39,862 nt of DNA from a virus: positions 1-39,862 of the IMG/VR virus record IMGVR_UViG_3300037166_000180. The stretch is one strand, 5' to 3'. The notes beneath the pieces were generated by a model. The model was given only the letters and a program-made list of their open reading frames with translations. It ran no database searches and was not told the origin of the DNA. Positions 14,153-22,985 of this stretch are shown one piece after another. Position 1 is the first letter of the stretch; every line of letters starts with the position of its first letter. The position numbers and the translations under genes were made by a program.

Positions 14153-15524
14153 TGCCCTGCTCCTTTTCTGAATCACTTAATTGCCGTGCCTTGACGCCAC
14201 TGCCTAATATCTTACCCGTGTTCGCCTCCACCTGGACAGCACGGTCATCCCATAACTCTTCCATGTGCGCGTCTTTCACGTCGGTAATTGGCAGCGCCAC
14301 GCCCAAATACCTTTTACTCCAGGCCTCGATTGCGGACCGCGCCTTCCCCGTTTCGTCTGCGGAGATGCGTGCCGTGAAGATGCGCACCTGCTTTCCCTTG
14401 GCCAGCATTCTCTTGACCCGGTCCACCATCGCCGTGATCGGCGGCCCAATCCGGTCCACGCCCTTGAATCCGTCATACTGCGCCAGCGTTCCGTCCATAT
14501 CCACACCCGTCCACGGCTCACCCTCGGCCACTGGAACAGCAATCACCCGCGTCATATCCTTTGGCTTGACGGAATTCACCACCTTGCCCGGCCCGTCATC
14601 CTCACTCACCAGCCGGACCCGAGCCCGTTGCAATCCGCCATTGATCCCCGGCTCAAAGTGCTGCACCACGCCCACCCGGCCATCCTTCAACGTCACCACG
14701 TCGCCCGTGGCAAACTGCGCGCCGCCGCGGCGCTCCATTGCTTCCCTGAACCTGTCGGCAGTGCTCGCTGGCTTGGGTTCCGACTCAACAGTAGCGCCGA
14801 CCTCCCGGTCGGCGGTTCGGTGGGCGCCCTCGCCTGCAGCGTCTGTATCATCCTCCGCCGCTTTGTGGATAGCCTCAATCTCCGCGCCCAGCCGCGCAGC
14901 CTCTTTCTTGTCGCCGCGCGCCAGCGCCTTTTTCTGCTCGTCATACAGCGGATCGGTTTTCTTCATGGCGACAGCCTGCGCCTTGCTCACCACCTGCAGC
15001 TCGCTCACCTGGTTGGCGTCTCCCGGCTCGCCGGTTTTTACGGCATACTGATGCGCATCCAACCCATTTGATGTGATGCGGTCCTTGTCCACCACCGGCA
15101 GCCGCTTCTCAATCATCTTGCGCAGCTTCATCAGCATCTCCGGCGTTTTGGCTGAGACGCGCGCGCCCAGGTTGTCGATGTTCGTTTCCGCTGGCTTGCC
15201 GCGCTTATCCTTGTTCGCCTGGGAATTGGCATCCTTCACCCGCGTTCCCTCGACCTTCGCCCCCGGCACCTCGTGCGCCACATCTTCCGCCATCTGGCGC
15301 AAAGCCGGTTCTTGAGTCTCGGCCGAGCGGCGAATCTCCGCCGCGTCCCGGCTCCCCTGCACCACCGGCCGCTCGTCAACCGATTTCGGTCCCGCTGATT
15401 CCTGTTCTCTAGCCTTCGCCAATGCCCTCACCAGGCTCCCCTTGGGCAGTCCCTCGGCATCCTCCAGCGTTCGCAGCAGCACGCCAACAGGAAGATTATC
15501 CGGAATGTGAATCTGTGTTGCCAT
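14064..15524 (-). CDS. Large phage protein with a HAD-type phosphatase domain
   Basis: The product has 486 residues. Residues 339-440 show the haloacid-dehalogenase motifs: VDMDGTL (Asp342, Asp344), FTAR (Thr384), a Lys near 417 and LWDDRAV (Asp426, Asp427). These would form an active hydrolase, perhaps acting on a nucleotide or a DNA end. The region 150-200 (GLDAHQYAV, SELQVVSKAQAVA, DPLYDEQ) weakly recalls RelA/SpoT-like domains found in large polyvalent phage proteins. The rest is charged and probably disordered. AAGGGA precedes the ATG. It sits between ejection-like genes and terminases, so it could be packaged in the virion. Confidence 0.6.
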   Translation of the reverse strand: MATQIHIPDNLPVGVLLRTLEDAEGLPKGSLVRALAKAREQESAGPKSVDERPVVQGSRDAAEIRRSAETQEPALRQMAEDVAHEVPGAKVEGTRVKDANSQANKDKRGKPAETNIDNLGARVSAKTPEMLMKLRKMIEKRLPVVDKDRITSNGLDAHQYAVKTGEPGDANQVSELQVVSKAQAVAMKKTDPLYDEQKKALARGDKKEAARLGAEIEAIHKAAEDDTDAAGEGAHRTADREVGATVESEPKPASTADRFREAMERRGGAQFATGDVVTLKDGRVGVVQHFEPGINGGLQRARVRLVSEDDGPGKVVNSVKPKDMTRVIAVPVAEGEPWTGVDMDGTLAQYDGFKGVDRIGPPITAMVDRVKRMLAKGKQVRIFTARISADETGKARSAIEAWSKRYLGVALPITDVKDAHMEELWDDRAVQVEANTGKILGSGVKARQLSDSEKEQGNDFRETDGRARIRKRFQEHVSQRVPSGRL

Positions 15525-15545
15525 ATTCCCTTTTCATGCTACACT
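15518..15545 (+). promoter_or_regulatory. Candidate extended -10 promoter
   Basis: TTGCCA (15518-15523) and TACACT (15540-15545) are separated by 16 bases, with a TG one base before the -10 box (extended -10). It points to the membrane-protein gene at 15580 and overlaps the start of the HAD-domain gene read the other way. Confidence 0.45.
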
Positions 15546-15579
15546 GAATCCGGTTTCACCATGGAAAGGCCGGTTCCTC

Positions 15580-15861
15580 ATGCTCAGCTTTCTCGGTTAC
15601 TCTGTTCTCGCCATCGCCGGATGGATTCTCTTCGTTCTCGCGGTCGAATTGGCTGTCGAACATCTATTCTCTCCCAAAGCCTCCTACCGTGTCGATATTT
15701 GGCTGCTTTTCGCGCCTATCTGGCTTCCCTTCGCCGCCGCTCTCGCTGGTTTGGTTCTGTGGGGTTTGTACAACCTCTTTACTCTCCCTTTTTCGAGCCT
15801 GATCGTCATACTTTTGGTTCTCCTGGTTTTCAGGCCTTTCTCTGAACAGCGTAGAGCCTGA
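15580..15861 (+). CDS. Small multi-span membrane protein, holin candidate
   Basis: The product has 93 residues and is strongly hydrophobic, with segments at about 3-27, 40-64 and 67-85, a short charged loop (VEHLFSPKASYR) and a positively charged end (SEQRRA). Size and topology resemble class I holins. It is the only plus-strand gene within the late block and has its own candidate promoter. The ribosome site (GGAAAGG about 12 bases upstream) is weak. No endolysin gene adjoins it, so the holin role is a guess; a superinfection-exclusion or other membrane protein is equally possible. Confidence 0.5.
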   Translation: MLSFLGYSVLAIAGWILFVLAVELAVEHLFSPKASYRVDIWLLFAPIWLPFAAALAGLVLWGLYNLFTLPFSSLIVILLVLLVFRPFSEQRRA

Positions 15862-15864
15862 TCT

Positions 15865-18800
15865 TCACTGCCCAGGCGGAGCTTCGGCAGGAGAATTTCC
15901 CCCAGCCTGGAGCGGCACATATTTTCCGGCGACGATATGCCCCACCACTGTCTTCCCGTCCGGATTCAGTACCTCATGTGTCGCGCCTGCGGGGACTGCT
16001 GTTGCTTGCTCAGGCCATACGCGCTGCCCTTGCGGATTCTTCAACTGAATCACGCCGCCGCCAGAAGAATCTCCCGTTCTGCTTCCTGTCTGATTCTCGT
16101 TCCGATTGATGTAAGGCTTTGTCGCGGCCTCACTGGGCTTCAAATTGCGTTCTTCCGCTGTCGGCTCCAGTGTGGTCACGTCGCCTCCATTCGGAGGCGT
16201 AGAGACACCCTCTTGACGCGCCGCAGATGTAGAACCGGCCTGCGGGCCGGATGTGCTGGGGGCACCCTGGCCCGAAGCCGGTTGAGGCTGACCAGCGCCA
16301 TTGCGCCGCGCCAGCAACTCCCGCATCCGGTCAGCGTTCGATTGCTGCGCCTGCGGGCTCTGGCTCTCAGCCAACCCAACCGCCGTCGCGCCGGCCGCAG
16401 CCGGTGGAGGCGTGGCCACTGTTTCTTTTGCAGCCTCCTTCAGTTCCATCGGCTTTGGATGCTCCATTACCGACTCCACCACGGCGGGATCGTTGACTGC
16501 CTTGGCAATGCGCCACTTGGCGGCGTTCTCAATGATGGGTCCAGCCGCCGCTCCTATACCAGCTCCCACCGGGCCTCCGGCAAACGCTCCGGCCGTCCCG
16601 CCTATAACTCCGCTGGCAAGTTGCTTTGCTTCTGTCACCGGTTGCAGCACGTTTGATGTTCCACTCGTATTTTCGTTTGCATGAACTTCGCGGGAAACTT
16701 CGGCCAGATCATCCACTTTTTTCATCTCGTCAGGGTTGAACAGAGATGATAAAAGCTCCTTATCAGGCTTTCCCCAGCGTTTGGCGAAATTCTTCATATC
16801 AAACTTGCTTGGGTCGATGATGCTATTATTTGACGGGTCAAAAAGGTTCGCGAGAGCATGTCTTTTCAGTTGCGGAACCAGGTCAGGGTCTGCCTGCTCC
16901 AGCAGTTTCAGATCTGCTGGAGCCAGTTTCAACGCGCCGTTTCCGGGGGTAAATATGGCATGGTAAGCCTCTGTGCCGTTATCAGCGTCCGCTACCTTCG
17001 CCAGTTTCGATGTGTCATAGGGTGTGCCAGTACGCGCCTTATCCGCCAAGTCGCCGAGCGCAACCATATGATCAGGAGCGAGAATTCCCTCCATCTTCGG
17101 TTTATCCGCGTTTTTCCATCGTCCTGACAAACCTTCCAGATCAATCGTTCCGCTTCCCTTGGGGTCCAGTAGACGGACGGCGTGCTGACGTTGCGCCTGA
17201 GATACCACGTCGCTTCGTCCAATCTCTGCCATGTTATCTTGCAGCCGCTTGAAATTCTCCGGGCTCAATCCATTGATTCTCTCAGCCACACCGGACGGAT
17301 CGTCCCGCAGCAGCCAATAAAACGGGCTCTGATTATTATCGTAGGTTTCCTTTAGGCTTCGGTGCAAATTGTTTGCCGTGCGAAAATCTGTCACATCCTC
17401 CGGGGTCATGCCAGGTGTTTTTTGGGCGCTGGTCATGGTCTCATCTATTTTTCCTGTCAGCGTCTTCAACCAGCGCGCGGCGTTGTCTCCGATCACTTCC
17501 TTGCCTCGTGTCAGATCCAATAAATGGCTACGCGTCGTCTGCAGGTCTGTCCAACTTCGCAGTCCGGTTTGGTCGCTAACGGGCTTCATCTTACCGGTTT
17601 CGTCCACCCCGGCTAAGTCTTTAATCCACTTCCAGGCGCGCGCATCGCCTCCAGTCAAAGCCTCGGGATGTTCATCATAGAAGCGCTTATTGGCATCGTA
17701 GATGTTGCGCGCCGATTGGCGAATATCGCGTACCTTGGGCGGCTTATCTCCAATCCGTTGATCGAGATCCTCATAAATCTCATTTTCCCGATCACGAATG
17801 CTTTTCAGGTGATCTTCGATCGCACTCTTCGCAGTTGCTCCAAATTCTGTTCGAGTCATATCTTGCGGATGAATATCGTTCAACAATTGTTGCGCCGCTG
17901 CCAACTGTCCCGGTTCATCCTTCAGCGCCGCCCTGTGCGCGCTGGTTGCAGCCTTGACCCGGTTGCCAAGCTCTTCTCTGCTCACATCTTCAGGATGCGC
18001 CTCATCCAGCATCTGCCCGGCGCTCTGATGCAGTGCTCGCAGATTTTCCCCAAAGGTTCTTTCGTAAGCGGGGCGCCCAACCATCGAACGCTCGGTAATG
18101 CGCTGCGCAACATTCAATGGCCCAGTTCCCACGGCCTGACCTGCGGGTAAATTCACTCCCATGTCTTTTGCCGCTCGGTAGCGGTCCAGCGGAGACATCT
18201 GGCCCGGCGCCGAGGGTGTCTCCAGCCGGGCGCGCGGCGCAACCATCTCGCGGAACCGGCCGCGCAACACATCGGGAGCCAGACGCGCCGCGCGCCCGGC
18301 GAAGCCAGCCTCCTCGCCCGCCATCTCAGATGCGGGAACCAATAGAATATTACCCGCCACCGTGCCCGCCGCGCCGGCTGGATTGCCTTCAGCCACCTGC
18401 TGCGCCGCCTGCGTTCCCGCTTCCGTGCCTTGCGGCCCCAGCATTGGAATCGCCGCGCCCACCGCATGCCGCAGAGCCTCGTAGGGCTGTCCCTGATTTA
18501 CATTCTCCGCGAACTGCTCCGCCTCCTGAACCTGTGGAGCCACCAGCCGCTCCGGATAGCGCATCAGTTGGTCGTAGATCCCGTTCCGGCCTTCGGCAAT
18601 CTCCTCTGGCGTGGCGCGCGGGTCCAGAAATTGTTCCGTTCCCGTGACCGCGCCCTGCAGCACGTCGCCAATGCCGCTGAGAAAGTTTTTCGCCTGCCCC
18701 AGCACGCCGGTCTCCGGCTTCGTCTTCAGATCGCTTTCGTTGCCCCATATCGGCTGTCCCGCGGCGTTCTTGCCCACAACCATAGGCGTCTGACCCGCCG

Positions 18801-19050
18801 GGTAAGGCGTCCCATCCTGCCGCACAGATCGCAACCCATTCTCCTGTGCCTCGGACGCGCTGGATGCTGGAATCCAATACTGATCGCCGTTCTCGTCGGC
18901 CATGCGCAACGCAGGCTGGAACCCATGCAGATGCGCCTCTGCCACGGCCTCCGGCGGAATCATGTACGTCTCGCCTGAGTCGGGGTCCATCATGGCGACT
19001 TCCGGTCCACTCGCAGCCTTGACAGGTTCGCTTTTCGCCTTGGTTGCCAT
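15865..19050 (-). CDS. Internal virion / DNA-ejection-like protein
   Basis: The product has 1061 residues from the ATG at 19050, which overlaps the previous stop by one base; a longer reading from 19089 lacks support. It is mostly alpha-helical and Ala/Gln/Glu-rich with no enzyme motif visible. A Gly/Ala-rich hydrophobic segment near 835-870 (GGTAGAFAGGPVGAGIG) could insert in a membrane. The last 180 residues are low-complexity, ending in a short beta domain (VLNPDGKTVVGHIVAGKYV). Length, composition and position after another such gene fit the internal core proteins that podoviruses eject to make a DNA channel. Assignment is by context. Confidence 0.5.
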   Translation of the reverse strand: MATKAKSEPVKAASGPEVAMMDPDSGETYMIPPEAVAEAHLHGFQPALRMADENGDQYWIPASSASEAQENGLRSVRQDGTPYPAGQTPMVVGKNAAGQPIWGNESDLKTKPETGVLGQAKNFLSGIGDVLQGAVTGTEQFLDPRATPEEIAEGRNGIYDQLMRYPERLVAPQVQEAEQFAENVNQGQPYEALRHAVGAAIPMLGPQGTEAGTQAAQQVAEGNPAGAAGTVAGNILLVPASEMAGEEAGFAGRAARLAPDVLRGRFREMVAPRARLETPSAPGQMSPLDRYRAAKDMGVNLPAGQAVGTGPLNVAQRITERSMVGRPAYERTFGENLRALHQSAGQMLDEAHPEDVSREELGNRVKAATSAHRAALKDEPGQLAAAQQLLNDIHPQDMTRTEFGATAKSAIEDHLKSIRDRENEIYEDLDQRIGDKPPKVRDIRQSARNIYDANKRFYDEHPEALTGGDARAWKWIKDLAGVDETGKMKPVSDQTGLRSWTDLQTTRSHLLDLTRGKEVIGDNAARWLKTLTGKIDETMTSAQKTPGMTPEDVTDFRTANNLHRSLKETYDNNQSPFYWLLRDDPSGVAERINGLSPENFKRLQDNMAEIGRSDVVSQAQRQHAVRLLDPKGSGTIDLEGLSGRWKNADKPKMEGILAPDHMVALGDLADKARTGTPYDTSKLAKVADADNGTEAYHAIFTPGNGALKLAPADLKLLEQADPDLVPQLKRHALANLFDPSNNSIIDPSKFDMKNFAKRWGKPDKELLSSLFNPDEMKKVDDLAEVSREVHANENTSGTSNVLQPVTEAKQLASGVIGGTAGAFAGGPVGAGIGAAAGPIIENAAKWRIAKAVNDPAVVESVMEHPKPMELKEAAKETVATPPPAAAGATAVGLAESQSPQAQQSNADRMRELLARRNGAGQPQPASGQGAPSTSGPQAGSTSAARQEGVSTPPNGGDVTTLEPTAEERNLKPSEAATKPYINRNENQTGSRTGDSSGGGVIQLKNPQGQRVWPEQATAVPAGATHEVLNPDGKTVVGHIVAGKYVPLQAGGNSPAEAPPGQ

Positions 19051-21032
19051 TAGGGTTGCGCCTTCCTGAATCCGTGCTGCTGCGCCCAACTACTACCGCC
19101 ACCGCCCGGCGCGGCCTGCCCGCCTCCCTGCGGCGCGAACCTGGGCTGAGCTTGATTGGTATTTCCGCCTTCGCTGGCCAATCGCCGCGCATAATCAGGG
19201 TCAAGTGCCGCGCGATTTTGCTTTGCCTTGTTAGAAATTTGTGGCATAGGCTCTTCATAGGCTCGGCTCGGCGCACCCTCACGCCAAGCCTGTTCATAAT
19301 TATCCAATCTGTCTCCGATGGATTGGGCCTGGGTTCGGATTGCACTATCGCGATTGCCTGGCAGTGTTGAACCAAGTGTTCGTTTCAAAGCCTCAATTGC
19401 TGGAATCGTCGTATCTCCGTAAAATTTCGCCAGTTCAGGCGCCAAAGTGTCTAACTTATTCATATAGGCGGTATGTGCCGGCGTGCCCGGAATGTGACTG
19501 GCCATTGTGTTTAAGTCGCGCAATTCCTTCATATGATCAAGCGCTGTTGCACCAGAAAGAATCATTGCACCGGTCGTACCGGGTTTTGTCGAGTGATAAT
19601 CGGCATACATCTTGACGTAACTATCAACATTGGCTGGCGCAAAATCTGGGTACTTTTGCACAACCTGATCAAGTATTTGAGGCTTTCTCGCTAACAAATA
19701 ACTCAATCTGTCAACCGGCATTTGTCCGGTTCCTATGGCATCCACCAGCGCATTTGACACAGGTGTTTCCGCTCCGCCGCCGCGAGGAGCTGATGCCGCG
19801 AATCTCCTTACCTCAGCTTTTTGAATCTGTTGTGCGGCATCCGTCAGTTGCTGGCGCCGCACAGGGTCTTTTTCCTGATTCGCCGCAATCACGGCCTGCT
19901 CATAGGTTTTTGGCTCTTCTGGCGGTATAGCCGCCTCGCGCGCTTCTTTATCCGCCGCAGTCTCCGCAGTTTGTCCTTCCGTGCCCAGTTTGCCCACATC
20001 TCCAAAGTTTTTCACGCTCTTTTCATAGCCGCCCTGCTGAGCGTTACGCGCATCCATCGTTGTTTTAAACCGAGCTAGCAAGTCCGCCTTTGACTGCTGG
20101 TCTCCTGCCAGCGTCTGCTGGTTCGCTTCCACTGCCCTGTCATAGTTCGAATTCGGCGCGCCGTAGGCTTTATCATTAGGAAACATCGTTGGATTCACAG
20201 CGCCCATCACAGCGCCCGGAATTCCTCCTATTGAAAATCCTTCCAATGCCCCCTTAGCTCCTCGTCCGATCTCTCCCCAAATTCCCTCCTTGTAATTCGG
20301 AAGTGGCTTTCCAGACGCATCGACGCCGCCATGAAAGATTTTCCCCGAAGCGTCCCGTAATGGAGGCGCTGTGGATTCTTTTTCAATCCGCGCATCAATT
20401 GCGCTCGTGTCTTCCGGCGATGGAGCGTTCTCCACATTGCGTTCATAGGCTTCTGCCGCCGTCAATCCACCACGCAGAGCTTGTCCCGCTCCGCCCAGGA
20501 AATCCGGCCGGCTCGTTGCCGATGGGCTAACCTGCGAGCTGGTTGCCGGTTTTGGTCCACCAGCGGCCGCGCCCGTCAAAGATGTCGGCAGCGTGTCCGG
20601 CAGTGGTCTTGGTCCTCCAGGCGCAGGACTCGCTGGCGTGTCTGCTGACCCCTGACCCCTGAACCCTGATCCCTGTGCTTGTCCAATCGGCCGCACAATC
20701 AATCCCGAGTTCGCCGGCGCTGTTGATTGCGCCGCTGGCGTCATCGCCGGCGTGCGCGGAGCGGCATTGCGTATGTCGATCGGCGGAGTTGTCGGCGCCG
20801 CCAATTGCGTGTCCAGCTTTGGCGGAGGCGTGTTCTGCGCCATCTGCGCCAACTGCGCCGGCATGGCCCGCTGTTGCGCTGGATACGGCTGGGCCACCCG
20901 GTTCATAATCTCTGCGCGCATCGCAGGGTTGGCGCGCGCCGCCTCCGGGTCAAAGCCCATATCTTGCAGCACATGTCCCAGGTGGCTCATGTTGGCCAGT
21001 TCTTCAGGATCGCCCCAGTTTGTCTCAGCCAT
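19050..21032 (-). CDS. Internal virion / ejection-like protein
   Basis: The product has 660 residues. A Pro/Ala-rich disordered region (about 50-190) precedes a helical C-terminal half. The block from about 440 to 600 (ALVDAIGTGQMPVDRLSYLLARKPQILDQV in two pieces, YPDFAPANVDSYVKMYADY, ALDHMKELRDLN, GNRDSAIRTQAQSIGDRL) is one I recall from phage virion proteins near tail and ejection genes. A short Gly-rich hydrophobic patch lies near 265-285. It touches both neighbours by one base. DNA at 20643-20675 carries CCCTGA repeats inside the disordered part. Confidence 0.5.
   Translation of the reverse strand: MAETNWGDPEELANMSHLGHVLQDMGFDPEAARANPAMRAEIMNRVAQPYPAQQRAMPAQLAQMAQNTPPPKLDTQLAAPTTPPIDIRNAAPRTPAMTPAAQSTAPANSGLIVRPIGQAQGSGFRGQGSADTPASPAPGGPRPLPDTLPTSLTGAAAGGPKPATSSQVSPSATSRPDFLGGAGQALRGGLTAAEAYERNVENAPSPEDTSAIDARIEKESTAPPLRDASGKIFHGGVDASGKPLPNYKEGIWGEIGRGAKGALEGFSIGGIPGAVMGAVNPTMFPNDKAYGAPNSNYDRAVEANQQTLAGDQQSKADLLARFKTTMDARNAQQGGYEKSVKNFGDVGKLGTEGQTAETAADKEAREAAIPPEEPKTYEQAVIAANQEKDPVRRQQLTDAAQQIQKAEVRRFAASAPRGGGAETPVSNALVDAIGTGQMPVDRLSYLLARKPQILDQVVQKYPDFAPANVDSYVKMYADYHSTKPGTTGAMILSGATALDHMKELRDLNTMASHIPGTPAHTAYMNKLDTLAPELAKFYGDTTIPAIEALKRTLGSTLPGNRDSAIRTQAQSIGDRLDNYEQAWREGAPSRAYEEPMPQISNKAKQNRAALDPDYARRLASEGGNTNQAQPRFAPQGGGQAAPGGGGSSWAQQHGFRKAQP
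20643..20675. repeat. CCCTGA-type repeats inside a coding linker
   Basis: GACCCCTGACCCCTGA, then ACCCTGATCCCTG, lie within the ejection-like gene and encode part of a disordered Gly/Gln/Ser stretch. They match the spacer repeats at 36580-36615. Confidence 0.7.
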
Positions 21033-22099
21033 CAGAGCACCCCCGTCAAAATATCAGATTGCGCCGCAAGATTGTCTCCAATGGCATTCCAACCCTTCAT
21101 GGTCACCTGCCGCTCCGCCTCGCCTACCCCGAGAGCCCATACTCCATCAGCGCAGTAGGTGTGCGATCCTCCAGTAATGACATTGAAGACTCGAGCCTTT
21201 CCAGCCCATTCCACACTATAAACTTTTTTCGGTCCGCCGGCAGTCTTCACAACCCTTCCAAGGCAGTGCGACGCCTCAGTAAAACCACCAGCCGGCAGCG
21301 CGTAAGCATGAACTCTAGAAACGCGAGACGTATAATTGTCTTCGATTTTAATCAGGAGAATCGGCGAAATCACGCTTTGAATTTCTTCAATCTGCTCATC
21401 CTCGCCGTCGATTCCCTTCAGCCATTCACCTACCTTCAGTGTCTCTACCCGCTTTTGATTGCCATCAGCCATGCGATAGAAAGATCCTTCTGCCGGGCAG
21501 CTTAGGTAGGCATCGAGTGCACTGGACGCATCTTGCTGTAGCGTCTCCATCTCGCTCGGCATCATTCCAGCTTTTTGCTCGGTTCCCAGCGCGTCATTGG
21601 CGGCAGTGTCCTGACTGCTCGTCAATCCGCTATAACCTTTCGTGACTCCCTCTTGCAGAGTTGCTGGAACCTCCGAAGCACTCAGCACACCCTTGTTATA
21701 ACCGGCCTGGTTTGAGATTCGGCTGGCGTTATTCTGCGCCTGCGTCTGCATCAGGTTGCGCGTATTGGCCTCTTCGGCAGCCTGTCCACCCGCCACAGCC
21801 TGCCCAGCATTTTGCCCGGTGCGCGCCGCCGCTCCTGCTTCCTTCTGCGCGGTGGCCTGGCTGGCAGCGTCGGCCGTGTTGGCCGTCGACTGGTTCACGG
21901 CAGTCTGATACGCACCGCCTTGTCCATAGGGGTTGGCAGCGGCATATTGTGAAAGCTGGCTTTTATAATCCTGAATGTCGCCTTGTTCTGAGTTCAGCGA
22001 GTTATTCGTCTGATTATAAGAGTTTTGGGCATTGGAAAAATCTGTTTTATTCTGCGCGTTCGCAGTGTTGACGACCTGACCTTCTTGGCCTCTGGACAT
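21032..22099 (-). CDS. Virion protein with a C-terminal Hint (intein-like) domain
   Basis: The product has 355 residues after AAAGGAG. Residues 1-195 are Asn/Gln/Ala-rich and helical, like phage virion proteins of this position. Residues 201-325 look like a Hint domain: Cys201 in SCPAEGSFYRMADGNQKRVE (N-terminal block), VGEWLKGIDG, SRVHAYALPAGG (261-272, the block B histidine), and VFNVITGGSHTYCADGV (304-320). The terminal His-Asn of true inteins is absent, so full protein splicing is not expected; N-terminal cleavage at Cys201 or cross-linking remains possible. Function in the particle is unknown. Confidence 0.6.
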   Translation of the reverse strand: MSRGQEGQVVNTANAQNKTDFSNAQNSYNQTNNSLNSEQGDIQDYKSQLSQYAAANPYGQGGAYQTAVNQSTANTADAASQATAQKEAGAAARTGQNAGQAVAGGQAAEEANTRNLMQTQAQNNASRISNQAGYNKGVLSASEVPATLQEGVTKGYSGLTSSQDTAANDALGTEQKAGMMPSEMETLQQDASSALDAYLSCPAEGSFYRMADGNQKRVETLKVGEWLKGIDGEDEQIEEIQSVISPILLIKIEDNYTSRVSRVHAYALPAGGFTEASHCLGRVVKTAGGPKKVYSVEWAGKARVFNVITGGSHTYCADGVWALGVGEAERQVTMKGWNAIGDNLAAQSDILTGVL

Positions 22100-22114
22100 A
22101 TAATCTCCTTTGGT

Positions 22115-22552
22115 TTACAGCATCCTGAAAAAATGGGCCAATCGCCGGTCAATCCGTGCAAAACCTTCCCGCTCCAGCATCTCCGTCAAGTCGTCAACGC
22201 GCGCGTGCGGAATCAACTGATGAACATCATCGTATCCCTTTTGTTTCAACAATGCCAAGGCCATCTGGATATGATGGCTGCTGAACTCCATCACATCCCG
22301 CCCACCGCCGAAGCTCATCTCCTCCAGCGTCCGCAGCCACACATGCCCCTGCCGCACCCGGCCGTCAACTTCCGTCACCAGCGCCAGCGCCACATTCGGA
22401 ACCAACTGCCCGAAGCGCGGGCTCTGCTCGTCCAGGTCAAAGATCGGCGGCACAGGATAGCTCGTCCCATCCCGCCGGTTCTGCGCCGCCGCCGCCTGCA
22501 ACACTCTCAGCAGATCGCGCGGCTCCATCATGCGCACCGTCCATCCCTTCAT
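22115..22552 (-). CDS. GNAT-family N-acetyltransferase-like protein
   Basis: The product has 145 residues. The layout MEPRDLLRVLQAAAAQNRR, then ALALVTEVDGRVRQGHV, a central SSHHIQMALALLKQKGYDDVHQLIP and a terminal EMLEREGFARIDRRLAHFFR follows the GNAT fold (alpha1, beta2-4, alpha3, final GF motif). The usual Q/RxxGxG/A acetyl-CoA loop is not clear (FGGGRDVME may stand for it). Phages carry such enzymes to modify host or virion proteins; the substrate cannot be predicted. It starts within the stop of the preceding gene (ATGA). Confidence 0.6.
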   Translation of the reverse strand: MKGWTVRMMEPRDLLRVLQAAAAQNRRDGTSYPVPPIFDLDEQSPRFGQLVPNVALALVTEVDGRVRQGHVWLRTLEEMSFGGGRDVMEFSSHHIQMALALLKQKGYDDVHQLIPHARVDDLTEMLEREGFARIDRRLAHFFRML

Positions 22553-22908
22553 TTCCGCGTCTTTCCCGGCCCTTTGTAGAGCGTTGCCCCATGCCGCTGA
22601 ATATATGCGTCAATCTTCCCATGGAAAGCATTCAACTCGGCAATCTTGGCCCGCGCCGCATCAAAAGGCTTCAACTCCTCGCCGGTCTTTACATGTTCCA
22701 GAGCGCCTTTTACATTCAGCGCATGAGTCCGCTCGATTGGCGCATTACAGTGTGAGCAGCTCAATCCATCCGTTCCCGTTCCAAGATTGATTTGGTACTT
22801 GAACCGTGCCGGATCTCCCGAGCGCGTTATCACGTTGCGCTCAATCAATCCAAACCGGTGCACGCCCTCCGCCTTGTCCACTTCCTCGTACTCAATTTCC
22901 CAACTCAT
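22549..22908 (-). CDS. Small protein with a CxxC motif, unknown function
   Basis: The product has 119 residues. The N-terminal 45 residues are acidic and beta-rich; CSHC follows in a LSCSHCNAPIERTHALNVKGALEHV segment which could bind zinc with the later histidines. The C-terminal third is helical and basic. GGAG precedes the ATG. It is coupled to the acetyltransferase gene by a four-base overlap, which suggests linked expression or function. I do not recognise the family. Confidence 0.55.
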   Translation of the reverse strand: MSWEIEYEEVDKAEGVHRFGLIERNVITRSGDPARFKYQINLGTGTDGLSCSHCNAPIERTHALNVKGALEHVKTGEELKPFDAARAKIAELNAFHGKIDAYIQRHGATLYKGPGKTRK

Positions 22909-22924
22909 AGCTCGCTCCGCTCGC

Positions 22925-22960
22925 AGTTGACAGCTAACAGCTTACAGCAGACAGTTAAAA
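22925..22960. repeat. CAG/CTG-type spacer repeat
   Basis: The spacer reads as overlapping near-copies of GACAGCTAACAG and CTTACAGCAGACAGT. The core CAGCTAACAG also occurs at 27529-27538, showing a shared family between spacers. Confidence 0.6.
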
Positions 22961-22985
22961 CCACGCCTTTTACTGATCCCTGTCT

